6,004 nucleotides of DNA from an uncultured Butyricicoccus sp. (GCA_900557315.1 USSI01000099.1:1-6004); one strand, 5' to 3'; positions 1-6,004 are shown, counted from the stretch's first letter. Notes: generated from the letters alone by a model not told the origin. A program made the numbers and translations.

Positions 1-1
1 G

Positions 2-664
2 TCAACAGTGTGCGCGCAGCCACTCAAACAGCGGCAGGTGGTTTTCGCCTGCCACATCGCTGCACAGCGGCGGCACCATGCGTTCCGGATGCCACTGTAC
101 ACCAAGGATGGGCGCGCTGCTGTGCAGCAGCGCCTCGACCGTGCCGTCTTCTGCCCAGGCGGCGGTGTGCAGGCTGGGAGCTATGGTATCTACCGCCTGA
201 TGATGGTAGCTGTTGACCATGGGTGAGGCGCCCACGATCGCTGCAAGCCGCGGTACACAGCGGACGCGGTGGCAGCTGCTGCTGTGCCCCGCGATATGCT
301 GGCTGAGCGTGCCGCCAAGGAATACATTGATCGCCTGTATGCCGCGGCAGATACCGAGTACCGGCTTGCCACGGCTGGAAAATGCATGGAACAGTGCTTC
401 TTCTTCCTCGTCGCGCACCGGGTCAATAGAAAGACGGCTGCTTTGGACGGCCTGCCCATAGCGCGCGGGATGGATGTCGCCGCCGCCGGACAGCAGCAGG
501 CCGTCGCACCGTGCGGCAAGAGGGGCGGCATCACCGCCGCTGTAAAGTACGCCGGTGCAGCCGGTTGACGATAGGCACGCGGCATACAGTGCAGACTGCT
601 GCCGCTGCATGGACAAGCTGCCCATTACGCGCCCGCTGGAGATCAAAATCATGGGAAATTGCAC
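2..664 (-). CDS. Peptidase C26 / gamma-glutamyl-GABA hydrolase-type class I amidotransferase-like protein
   Basis: Complete 220-residue protein with the fold of class I glutamine amidotransferases, of the kind that hydrolyses gamma-glutamyl amide bonds in the cytoplasm (PuuD and peptidase C26 relatives). Visible landmarks are DGLLLSGGGDIHPARYG (residues 54-70), the nucleophile elbow GICRG with Cys106, the NSYHHQAV segment (151-158) typical of C26 proteins, and GVQWHPE with His192 and Glu194, completing a Cys-His-Glu triad. The length is slightly below the usual 230-255. I chose the GTG start at 662-664 because GGGGGAGGG (672-680) lies 7 bases upstream. The next ATG (650-652) is too far from that site, and an upstream in-frame ATG at 776-778 would add an unrelated 38-residue extension across the promoter region. 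It is transcribed divergently from the Na/Pi symporter. The family is clear, but the substrate (gamma-glutamyl-GABA, gamma-glutamyl peptides or folate-type conjugates) cannot be told from sequence. Confidence 0.9.
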   Translation of the reverse strand: MQFPMILISSGRVMGSLSMQRQQSALYAACLSSTGCTGVLYSGGDAAPLAARCDGLLLSGGGDIHPARYGQAVQSSRLSIDPVRDEEEEALFHAFSSRGKPVLGICRGIQAINVFLGGTLSQHIAGHSSSCHRVRCVPRLAAIVGASPMVNSYHHQAVDTIAPSLHTAAWAEDGTVEALLHSSAPILGVQWHPERMVPPLCSDVAGENHLPLFEWLRAHC

Positions 665-671
665 AGAATTA

Positions 672-680
672 CCCTCCCCC
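672..680 (-). promoter_or_regulatory. Ribosome binding site that sets the GTG start of the C26 hydrolase
   Basis: Minus-strand GGGGGAGGG ends 7 bases before GTG (662-664). It decides the start in favour of GTG over the ATG at 650-652, which would lie about 19 bases from this site. Confidence 0.7.
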
Positions 681-691
681 AATTTTTTTCG

Positions 692-720
692 TTGACAGTG
701 GATAGTGGAGACAGTATACT
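692..720 (+). promoter_or_regulatory. Sigma-A type promoter of the Na/Pi symporter gene
   Basis: TTGACA (692-697) is a perfect -35 box, and a 17-base spacer separates it from TATACT (715-720), a 5/6 match to the -10 consensus. Transcription should start near 727, giving a leader of about 50 bases before the ATG at 779. The leader shows no strong hairpin or recognisable riboswitch. The prediction rests on consensus match and position alone. Confidence 0.8.
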
Positions 721-743
721 TAGAAATGTATGGGTTATGTAAG
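713..743 (-). promoter_or_regulatory. Possible minus-strand promoter of the C26 hydrolase
   Basis: AGTATACT (713-720) is a perfect palindrome, so a TATACT box is also present on the minus strand at 713-718. A weak -35 candidate (CTTACA, 4/6 match, 738-743 region) sits about 19 bases upstream, which is longer than ideal. The gene must be transcribed from within this 114-base gap or from further right, so a promoter here is likely, but the -35 assignment is weak. Confidence 0.35.
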
Positions 744-778
744 GGAAAAGTAAAAGATGTGTGAAACGGAGGAAACAC

Positions 779-2563
779 ATGGAATTCAATGTGCTGTCTG
801 TTGTGCAGCTGGTAGGCGGTCTTGCGCTGTTTATCTACGGCATGACGACAATGGGAAAGGGATTAGAGCGCGCAGCCGGCTCCAAGCTTGAAAAAACCTT
901 GGAAAAGATGACCGGGAATATCTTCAAGGCGCTCCTGATGGGCCTTGTGGTAACCATGGTAATCCAGTCGTCCTCGGCGACGACGGTCATGGTGGTCGGC
1001 TTTGTAAATGCCGGCATCATGTCGCTGCGCCAGTCGGTTGGCGTAATCCTGGGCGCGAATATCGGTACGACAATCACCGCACAGATCCTGCGTCTGGACA
1101 GCGGCGGTGTAACAGATAACCTTGTGATGAATATGCTCAAGCCCAGCAACCTGGCATATGTTGTGGTGCTGGCGGGCGTTATTATCATGATGCTGGCCAA
1201 AAAACGCCGCACGCGCGATATCGCAGATATCTTTACCGGCTTTGGTATTCTGTTCATCGGTATGTCGGTGATGGAGGGTTCGGTGGCGCCGTTGGCGGAG
1301 CTGCCGCAGTTTGCAGAGCTTTTCGCTGCAATCTCCAATCCGGTGCTGGGCGTGCTGGTCGGTACGGGCGTAACCGCAATCATCCAGTCCTCCTCGGCGT
1401 CGGTCGGTATTCTGCAGGCACTGTCTACCACGGGTGCAATTACCTGGTCGGCGGCAATCCCAATTATCCTGGGCCAGAATATCGGTACTTGCATTACAGC
1501 GTTCCTGTCCTCGCTCGGCGGCTCGAAGAATGCGCGCCGTACCGCGATGGTACATTTCTATTTCAACCTGATCGGTTCGATCATTTTTATCGTCGCCATT
1601 TATTTGATTCAGTATACGGTAGGCTTCCCGTTCTGGGATGCAGCAATCGACAAGGGCGGTATTGCAAACTTCCATACGTTCTTTAACGTGACCAATACCA
1701 TCCTGTTCCTGCCGTTCGCGGGCCTGCTGGTCAAGCTGGCAACCTGGAGCGTGCCTTCCGGCGAGGTGCAGGAAGACCCGCTCTCCAAACTTGAGCCCCG
1801 CTTTTTGACCACGCCGTCCCTTGCGCTGGAGCAGGCGCAGCGCTGCATTGCGGAAATGGGCGACGCTGCCAAGCAGAATTTCCAGCTGGCGACCGACCCG
1901 CTGTTCAGCAAATCTGCTGCACCGAATGAGGACACTTTCCGTGAGCATGAGAGCTTCCTTGACCGCGCAGAGGTGGAAATCGGTCGGTATCTGACCAATA
2001 TCCACAATATCCGTTCGGTTGACCAACGGCGTCAGACTGCGGAAATGATGCATTCGCTTTCGGATTTTGAGAAAATCGGCGACTATGCACAGAATATCTT
2101 CGGACGCATGGAAGAATTCCGGCAGGCGGACCTGTCTTTCTCTCCGGCAGCGGAACAGGAGCTGCGTACCATGTGCGCGGCTGTCGGTGAGGTGCTCGAC
2201 CTGACTGTGGAAGGCTATGTAACACGTTCGGTATCTGTTTCCCGTACGGTTGAGCCGCTCGAAGAAGTGGTGGATACGCTCAAGGAGCGTCTGAAGAGCC
2301 GGCATATTGATCGTTTGAGCCGCAATGAATGTACCATGCAGACTGGTATTCCCTTTCTGGATATTGTGCATGACTTGGAGAAGATCAGCGACCACTGTTC
2401 GAATATTGCAATCTATACCATCCAGCTTGGCGAGGGTGCGGAGGAGTTTGATACTCACGCATATGCCAAGCAGGAGTATAAATCCACTGCGCAGTTTGCA
2501 GAAAAACTGCGCTACTACCAGCAGAAATATCTGACGCAGATTGATGCGCTGGAGGGTGCATAA
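779..2563 (+). CDS. Na+/phosphate symporter with C-terminal PhoU-like domain (NptA/PNaS family)
   Basis: This is a 594-residue inner-membrane transporter predicted to import inorganic phosphate with sodium. The N-terminal half contains the two inverted PNaS repeats. QSSSAT (residues 63-68) is followed by GANIGTT (92-98), and QSSSAS (203-208) is followed by GQNIGTC (232-238). These are the paired substrate and ion-binding signatures of the family, set among hydrophobic helices (about 5-325). The remainder (about 345-560) is a cytoplasmic helical PhoU-like domain with two metal-binding-type motifs, DFEKIGDYAQNI (429-440) and DLEKISDHCSNIAIY (532-546). Length and domain order match bacterial symporters of this type. 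The ATG at 779 is preferred over the in-frame GTG at 761 because GGAGG (768-772) lies 6 bases before it. The gene has its own strong promoter and a downstream hairpin, so it appears monocistronic. The PhoU domain probably tunes transport activity, which is known in outline only for this family. Confidence 0.94.
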   Translation: MEFNVLSVVQLVGGLALFIYGMTTMGKGLERAAGSKLEKTLEKMTGNIFKALLMGLVVTMVIQSSSATTVMVVGFVNAGIMSLRQSVGVILGANIGTTITAQILRLDSGGVTDNLVMNMLKPSNLAYVVVLAGVIIMMLAKKRRTRDIADIFTGFGILFIGMSVMEGSVAPLAELPQFAELFAAISNPVLGVLVGTGVTAIIQSSSASVGILQALSTTGAITWSAAIPIILGQNIGTCITAFLSSLGGSKNARRTAMVHFYFNLIGSIIFIVAIYLIQYTVGFPFWDAAIDKGGIANFHTFFNVTNTILFLPFAGLLVKLATWSVPSGEVQEDPLSKLEPRFLTTPSLALEQAQRCIAEMGDAAKQNFQLATDPLFSKSAAPNEDTFREHESFLDRAEVEIGRYLTNIHNIRSVDQRRQTAEMMHSLSDFEKIGDYAQNIFGRMEEFRQADLSFSPAAEQELRTMCAAVGEVLDLTVEGYVTRSVSVSRTVEPLEEVVDTLKERLKSRHIDRLSRNECTMQTGIPFLDIVHDLEKISDHCSNIAIYTIQLGEGAEEFDTHAYAKQEYKSTAQFAEKLRYYQQKYLTQIDALEGA

Positions 2564-2575
2564 AACAGGATACGA

Positions 2576-2617
2576 AGGCGCCGCGTTCGTTAGAACGCGG
2601 CGCCTGAATTTATTTTC
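2576..2617 (+). terminator. Rho-independent terminator of the symporter gene
   Basis: A perfect 13-bp GC-rich stem (AGGCGCCGCGTTC, 2576-2588, with its complement at 2593-2605) encloses a GTTA loop, 12 bases after the stop codon. The tail, GAATTTATTTTCT, is T-rich but interrupted. The near-perfect symmetry means it could also stop minus-strand read-through, although no T-run follows on that side. Confidence 0.75.
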
Positions 2618-2621
2618 TGAT

Positions 2622-2656
2622 AAAAATGAGGCCTTTTCCCGATCGGAGAAAGGCCT
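2622..2656 (-). terminator. Rho-independent terminator of the glycosyltransferase gene
   Basis: On the minus strand, AGGCCTTT (2649-2656) pairs with AAAGGCCT (2629-2636). An inner partly paired segment and a GATC loop lie between them, and CATTTTTATC with a five-T run (2622-2626) follows. It lies 12 bases past the glycosyltransferase stop codon. Confidence 0.75.
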
Positions 2657-2668
2657 TTGCTGCGGTTT

Positions 2669-3799
2669 TCAGTGTCCCTGCAGGATGAAGTCTGCCAGCC
2701 GCTCGGTGGCATCCGGGTGTGCGACGGCGCGCATGTTCTGCCGTACGGTCTGCAGCCGGGCGGGGTTGCTGAACAGCTCATACACGGCCTCATCAATGGG
2801 GAAGTGTTTGGTAATCAGGGCTGCCATGCCGTTGTTGACCAGAAATTCGACGTTGCGCTCCTCGTGTCCCGGAATGGGATGGACCAGCAGCATGGGCAGG
2901 TTTTTGGCGAGCGCTTCGGAAACGGTCAGGCCGCCCGGCTTGGAGACGATGCAGTCGGATGCGCTCATCATTACTTCAACGTTATGCACAAAACCGTACG
3001 CGCGGACGACGCAGCCGCCTTCATAGCGGGAGGCAAATTGATCGACACGCAGTTTCATTTTGGAGTTGTTGCCGCATACGACCAGCAGCTGCAGCGGGAT
3101 ACCGATCCGGGTCAGCGTTTCCAGAATTTTGACATGGTCCGCGTAGCCCATGCTGCCGCCCATGAGCAGCAGGGTGCGCATGGCGGGGTCGATGCCGAGT
3201 TGTGCGGCAGCATCCTCCCGCGACTGGTAGCGGTTGAATTTGGGATGCACCGGGATGCCGAACGGCAGGATGCGTTCCTCCGGGATGCCGCGTTTCATGC
3301 AGCGGTAGGTCAGCAGTTCGCTCGCGGTGACAATATACTGCACCCGCGGGACATCCTCCCAGTAGGGATGGAGGGTGTAGTCGGTGACAATGCCGATGGT
3401 TGTGATGTCATCCAGCTTTTTGCGTTTTTTCAGTTCATCCACCATCTGCGCCGCAAAAATATGCGTGCACACGATAACGTCCGGCGAATAGCCGGCAAGC
3501 ACCTTGGCGAATTTGGAGGCGCCAAGCGCGTTGATGATGTTAATGATGCTGGGCGCGCTGGAAAAATAGCTGGCCCCGTTGTTTTCCGCCAGTTGGTACA
3601 CCAGACGGTACAGCGTCTGCATGTGCCTTGAGGAAAACAGATAGCCTTTGTCAATGGTGGTTTTAATCAGGTTGCTGATGTAGGCGTAAACATCAAGCGT
3701 GTGCACCTCTGCACCCTTGCCTGTCAGCATATCCCCGATTGCTTTTGCGGTGGCATGGTGTCCATAGCCGGCCGTAACGGATAAAATCAATACTCTCAT
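2669..3799 (-). CDS. GT28 glycosyltransferase, MGDG synthase / diacylglycerol glycosyltransferase type
   Basis: This 376-residue protein resembles plant MGDG synthases, Bacillus UgtP and MurG, which move a sugar from a UDP-sugar onto a lipid acceptor at the inner face of the membrane. The N-terminal domain (about 1-170) opens with MRVLILSVTAGYGHHATAKA; the GYGHHATA loop (11-18) is the signature of the MGDG-synthase N-domain. The C-terminal nucleotide-sugar domain (about 200-370) has LLMGGSMG (211-218), GFVHNVEVMMSASD (269-282), SKPGGLTVSEAL (286-297) and PIPGHEERN (308-316), matching the donor-binding region of the family. The ATG at 3797-3799 is chosen over the in-frame TTG at 3818-3820 because AAGGAGAGG precedes it by 6 bases. 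The likely product is a glucosyl- or galactosyl-diacylglycerol, that is, a membrane glycolipid or lipoteichoic-acid anchor. The exact sugar and acceptor are inferred only at family level. Confidence 0.88.
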   Translation of the reverse strand: MRVLILSVTAGYGHHATAKAIGDMLTGKGAEVHTLDVYAYISNLIKTTIDKGYLFSSRHMQTLYRLVYQLAENNGASYFSSAPSIINIINALGASKFAKVLAGYSPDVIVCTHIFAAQMVDELKKRKKLDDITTIGIVTDYTLHPYWEDVPRVQYIVTASELLTYRCMKRGIPEERILPFGIPVHPKFNRYQSREDAAAQLGIDPAMRTLLLMGGSMGYADHVKILETLTRIGIPLQLLVVCGNNSKMKLRVDQFASRYEGGCVVRAYGFVHNVEVMMSASDCIVSKPGGLTVSEALAKNLPMLLVHPIPGHEERNVEFLVNNGMAALITKHFPIDEAVYELFSNPARLQTVRQNMRAVAHPDATERLADFILQGH

Positions 3800-3825
3800 A
3801 CCGGACCTCTCCTTGTACAAGAGCT

Positions 3826-3854
3826 ATTTTACCGCAAAACCGGAGAAAATGCAA
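3826..3854 (-). promoter_or_regulatory. Possible promoter of the glycosyltransferase gene
   Basis: Minus-strand TTGCAT (3849-3854), a 17-base spacer and TAAAAT (3826-3831, 5/6 match to the -10 consensus) would start transcription near 3819, about 20 bases before the ATG. The -35 matches poorly beyond TTG. No terminator is visible in the 80 bases after spoVG, so read-through from spoVG is equally possible. Confidence 0.4.
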
Positions 3855-3879
3855 ACCGTTCGATAAAATCCGGCAAAGA

Positions 3880-4140
3880 TTACTGTAAAAAAGAAGCACG
3901 GTAGGCATCCAGCACCTGGTGCTCAAGCTCGTCGCGCAGCGTATTGCCGACCGGGTGGGCGATATCACGGAAACGGCCGTCCGGCATGCGGCGCGAGGGC
4001 ATGGCAAGAAACAGGCGGTCATGCCCGTCGATGATTTTGATATCATGAATGGCGAGCACGCCGTCAAATGTGACCGAAACAAGCGCCTTCAGCCGGCCAT
4101 ACTGCTCCACGTGGCGGAATTTGATGTCTGTGATCTGCAT
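3880..4140 (-). CDS. spoVG: SpoVG family RNA/DNA-binding regulator
   Basis: This complete 86-residue protein closely follows SpoVG along its whole length: MQITDIKFRHV at the start, LVSVTFDGVLAIHDIKIIDG (residues 20-39) in the beta-rich core, then LFLAMPSRRMPDGRFRDIAHP (43-63), the family's most conserved stretch, and a short C-terminal helix. Typical members have 84-97 residues. In Bacillus SpoVG influences septation and sporulation, and in Staphylococcus, Listeria and Borrelia relatives bind nucleic acid and act as global regulators. The ATG is supported by AAAGGAG about 7 bases upstream. It lies 80 bases upstream of the glycosyltransferase on the same strand and is separated from the two-component genes by a terminator, so it probably starts its own transcript. 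Its targets cannot be inferred from this window. Confidence 0.95.
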   Translation of the reverse strand: MQITDIKFRHVEQYGRLKALVSVTFDGVLAIHDIKIIDGHDRLFLAMPSRRMPDGRFRDIAHPVGNTLRDELEHQVLDAYRASFLQ

Positions 4141-4252
4141 AGTCCTGCTCCTTTTCCGAAATCATGTCTGTGTGGGGTCTGCTTATAGTGTAACAATATC
4201 CGCAGATTTTAAACAGGGAAATGGAAAAGAATTGAATCTGCGCTGCAAACGG
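4141..4252 (-). promoter_or_regulatory. Leader and promoter region of spoVG
   Basis: This gene-free stretch lies between the two-component terminator and spoVG and must hold the spoVG promoter. The best candidate is TGTTACACT on the minus strand (around 4186-4194), an extended -10 (TG, one base, TACACT), with TATAAG just downstream as an alternative. No good -35 box is present at 17 bases. I looked for a sigma-H site of the kind that drives Bacillus spoVG (AGGAAT-like and GAAT-like boxes) and saw none that was convincing. Confidence 0.35.
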
Positions 4253-4286
4253 AAAAGCCGCCCCGGGGCGTGCGCTCCGGGACGGC
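4253..4286 (-). terminator. Rho-independent terminator of the two-component operon
   Basis: On the minus strand, GCCGTCCCGG (4277-4286) pairs over 10 bp, with one G-T pair, with CCGGGGCGGC (4257-4266) around a 10-base loop. TTTT (4253-4256) and then a C/T-rich tail follow. It begins 12 bases after the response-regulator stop codon. Confidence 0.8.
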
Positions 4287-4298
4287 CGTTTGGCGGGC

Positions 4299-5006
4299 CT
4301 ATTCGTTTTCTGCCAGCCGGTACCCAACGCCTACTTCAGTAAACAGGTATTCGGGTTCCGCGGGGTTTTTTTCAATCTTGCGGCGGATGTTTGCCATATT
4401 CACCCGCAGGATCTGGTTATTGCCGCCTGCGCGCGGCCCCCACAACTCTTTGATGATATAGTCATAGGAGAGCACCTTGCCCGCATACTTGCCGAGCAGC
4501 GCCACGATGCGGAACTCGCTGAGCGTCAGATGCACATTTTCGCCGCGTACCAGCACCTGATGCTTGTTATAGTCGATGGTCAGTTCGCCGACCGTGTAGG
4601 TGCCGAGGCGGGCGATTTCTCCTGTAGGTGAGGTCGTGCGGGTGTGACGGATGGCGGTGCGCACGCGCGCCAGCAGTTCGGCGGTACCGAAAGGCTTTGT
4701 CAGGTAGTCGTCTGCGCCAAGGTCGAGCGCTTCCACTTTGTCGCGTTCATGCGAACGAGCGGAAACCACAACGACCGGCAGGCTGGACCATTCGCGCAGG
4801 CTGCGCAGGATTTCGATGCCGTCCATATCCGGCAGGCCGAGGTCCAGGATTACGAGGTCCGGGCAATGCGAGGAGATCATGGTCATGGCCTCCGTGCCGG
4901 TGCGCGCCAGAAGGGGGTCGTATCCATTGGAGGACAGAATGGTGGAGATGAAATGTGCGATGCTCTTTTCGTCCTCAACGATGAGCACTTTTTCTCGAAT
5001 GGTCAT
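4299..5006 (-). CDS. kdpE: KdpE-type OmpR/PhoB-family response regulator
   Basis: This 235-residue transcription factor has a receiver domain (about 5-118) and a winged-helix DNA-binding domain (about 132-232). In the receiver, the acidic pocket is VEDE (10-13), the phosphoacceptor is Asp55 in LVILDLGLPDMDG, the switch serine is Ser82 in VVVSARS, and Lys104 sits in TKPFG. The output domain contains LTLSEFRIVALLGKYAGKVL, then ELWGP (187-191), NQILRVNMANIRRKIE and LFTEVGVGYRL. This spacing and wording are characteristic of KdpE rather than PhoP/PhoB. The ATG overlaps the kinase stop codon in ATGA (5003-5006), with AAAGGAG about 11 bases upstream, so the pair is translationally coupled. KdpE classically activates the kdpFABC potassium pump, but none is seen here and KdpE-like regulators in Clostridia can serve other genes. 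Assignment to the subfamily is firm; the regulon is unknown. Confidence 0.9.
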   Translation of the reverse strand: MTIREKVLIVEDEKSIAHFISTILSSNGYDPLLARTGTEAMTMISSHCPDLVILDLGLPDMDGIEILRSLREWSSLPVVVVSARSHERDKVEALDLGADDYLTKPFGTAELLARVRTAIRHTRTTSPTGEIARLGTYTVGELTIDYNKHQVLVRGENVHLTLSEFRIVALLGKYAGKVLSYDYIIKELWGPRAGGNNQILRVNMANIRRKIEKNPAEPEYLFTEVGVGYRLAENE

Positions 5007-6004
5007 TTTTTCAGAAACTCCTTTTCGGAAAGCGGCAGACGGAAGGTGAATTCCGCGCCGTCAGACAAATTTTTGGCATCCATGGTGCCGCCATGGGCGC
5101 GTACAATGGCCATGCAGACCGACAGGCCAAGCCCCATGTTGCGCTTGCCGTCGCCGGACGGCGCTTCGCCGTGCCCCAGCACGCCGTCAAACAGGCGGGG
5201 CAGCTCCCGGGGCTGAACCCCGCGGCCGTTGTCCTGCACGGTGAAAACCGCAGTATCATCCTCCTGATGGACAGACAGATGAATCGCTGAGGTGGTCTCT
5301 CCATGGATCGCGGCATTTTCCAGCAGGTTGGAGAGCACCTGCTCGATCAGGATGGCATCCATGGGCACGAGCAGCAGTTCGTCAGGGGCAGAAACAGTAA
5401 CCTGGATATGGGGGAAGCGTTTGCGGAATTTCCGCGCCGCTTCGCCAAGGATTTCCTCGGCTGCCTCTTCCTGTTTGCTGAGCTGGGCAGGGTCGTCCCC
5501 TATGCGCGTGATGGAAAGCAGGTTTTCCACCAGATCGATCAGCCACATGGAATCATCATAAATATCCCCATAGATCTGCCGGCGCATCTGTGCATCCAGA
5601 CAGCTTTCATTGTAAAGGAGATTATTTGCATTACCTGAAATAGATGTAAGAGGCGTTCTCAGATCATGGGAGATCGTTCTTAACAAATTCGCTCTTAACT
5701 GTTCATTCTTTGCCAGGATCGCTGCCTCTTCTTTTTCCCGCACGTTTTTATCATTCTCCAGTGCAAGGGCACATTCTCCCAATATGGACAATAATACACT
5801 GTTTTCAAAGGCATCTAACGGCTGTTTCTGGATCATGATACCTACCACACCATAAACAGTACTGTTTACACGGATCGTCAGATACTGCCTTTTTGCCTGC
5901 TTAAAATGGTCTGTTCCTGTTCCGGCATGGCGGTTATTCTCTAAAGCCCATGCAGCTGCCTGTTCCTCACAGGCTTCATCTTCAATGGTGATATCCTCTT
6001 CCCC
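5003..6004 (-). CDS. kdpD: KdpD-type sensor histidine kinase, 3' part (runs off the window)
   Basis: The frame stays open to the right edge, giving the last 333 residues. The GTG at 5846-5848 is not a real start: it has no ribosome binding site, and homologous sequence continues upstream of it. The fragment begins in a GAF domain (about 8-85) with AWALENNRHAGTGTD and YGVVGIMI, wording seen in KdpD. A short coiled linker follows, then the HisKA domain with TISHDLRTPLTSI (phosphoacceptor His113). The HATPase domain has an N-box NLLENAA (226-232), DNGRG (258-262), LFDGV and the ATP-lid motif MGLGLSV (290-296). All catalytic motifs are intact, so the enzyme should autophosphorylate and pass phosphate to Asp55 of the overlapping regulator gene. 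The N-terminal KdpD/Usp domains and membrane helices cannot be judged. Oddity: the part right of about 5520 is clearly lower in GC than the rest. Confidence 0.9.
   Translation of the reverse strand, partial: GEEDITIEDEACEEQAAAWALENNRHAGTGTDHFKQAKRQYLTIRVNSTVYGVVGIMIQKQPLDAFENSVLLSILGECALALENDKNVREKEEAAILAKNEQLRANLLRTISHDLRTPLTSISGNANNLLYNESCLDAQMRRQIYGDIYDDSMWLIDLVENLLSITRIGDDPAQLSKQEEAAEEILGEAARKFRKRFPHIQVTVSAPDELLLVPMDAILIEQVLSNLLENAAIHGETTSAIHLSVHQEDDTAVFTVQDNGRGVQPRELPRLFDGVLGHGEAPSGDGKRNMGLGLSVCMAIVRAHGGTMDAKNLSDGAEFTFRLPLSEKEFLKK

Noticed and set aside
114..133. Inverted repeat with 9-bp arms around TG (GCGCTGCTG / CAGCAGCGC)
   Set aside because: It lies inside the C26 coding sequence, where codons for Ala-Leu-Leu-His-Ser-Ser-Ala produce it. 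No T-run or other signal accompanies it, so it is probably a by-product of GC-rich codon choice.
727..778. Possible riboswitch in the symporter leader
   Set aside because: At about 50 bases the leader is too short for the known metabolite-sensing structures and shows no stable hairpin.
863..2458. Long open frame (531 codons) on the minus strand opposite the Na/Pi symporter
   Set aside because: It lies wholly antisense to a well-recognised transporter. Its product is rich in His, Arg, Gln and Cys with no domain pattern, and no plausible ribosome binding site was seen. It is a shadow of codon bias in the real gene.
2657..3631. Long open frame (324 codons) on the plus strand opposite the glycosyltransferase
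   Set aside because: Antisense to a clear GT28 enzyme, starts inside the terminator hairpin region and has no recognisable family features.
4064..4327. 87-codon minus-strand frame overlapping the terminator and the spoVG start
   Set aside because: It crosses the terminator hairpin and the spoVG leader in another frame and has no family resemblance.
5003..5848. A short 281-residue kinase starting at GTG 5846-5848
   Set aside because: The frame continues to the window edge with KdpD-like GAF sequence upstream of this codon, and no ribosome binding site precedes it.

Overview
This window looks like the chromosome of a low-copy, moderately GC-rich member of the Clostridia (Firmicutes), possibly the Oscillospiraceae/Butyricicoccaceae. 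That placement is an inference from gene content: SpoVG, an MGDG-synthase-type glycosyltransferase, a KdpDE-type two-component pair and a Na/Pi symporter with a PhoU tail, all with strong AGGAGG-type ribosome binding sites. There is no rRNA, tRNA, CRISPR array, insertion sequence or phage gene. Coding density is high, and the longest gene-free stretch is about 160 bases.

Layout, left to right. Positions 2-664 (minus) hold a complete class I glutamine-amidotransferase-like hydrolase of the peptidase C26 / gamma-glutamyl-GABA hydrolase type. A 114-base divergent promoter region follows, with a near-consensus sigma-A promoter (TTGACA, 17 bases, TATACT) for the next gene. Positions 779-2563 (plus) hold a Na+/phosphate symporter with a cytoplasmic PhoU-like domain. 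Two hairpins at 2576-2656 separate it from the convergent gene. Positions 2669-3799 (minus) hold a GT28 / MGDG-synthase-type glycosyltransferase, and 3880-4140 (minus) hold spoVG. A rho-independent terminator at 4253-4286 closes the next unit, a KdpE-type response regulator (4299-5006, minus). This overlaps by four bases (ATGA) with a KdpD-type histidine kinase (5003 to the window edge, minus), whose N-terminus lies outside the window.

Three functional units can be read: phosphate uptake (plus strand); a spoVG-glycosyltransferase pair that may be linked to envelope and division; and a KdpDE-like sensor operon. No kdpFABC potassium-pump genes are visible, so the regulon of the sensor pair is unknown.

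The most unusual signal is a sharp composition break inside the kinase gene. By hand count, bases 5341-5520 are about 59% GC and bases 5521-6000 about 44% GC, with the reading frame intact. This suggests either homologous recombination within a conserved kinase segment or a chimeric assembly join. I did not find a convincing new system in the window; the other observations are modest regulatory or context points.
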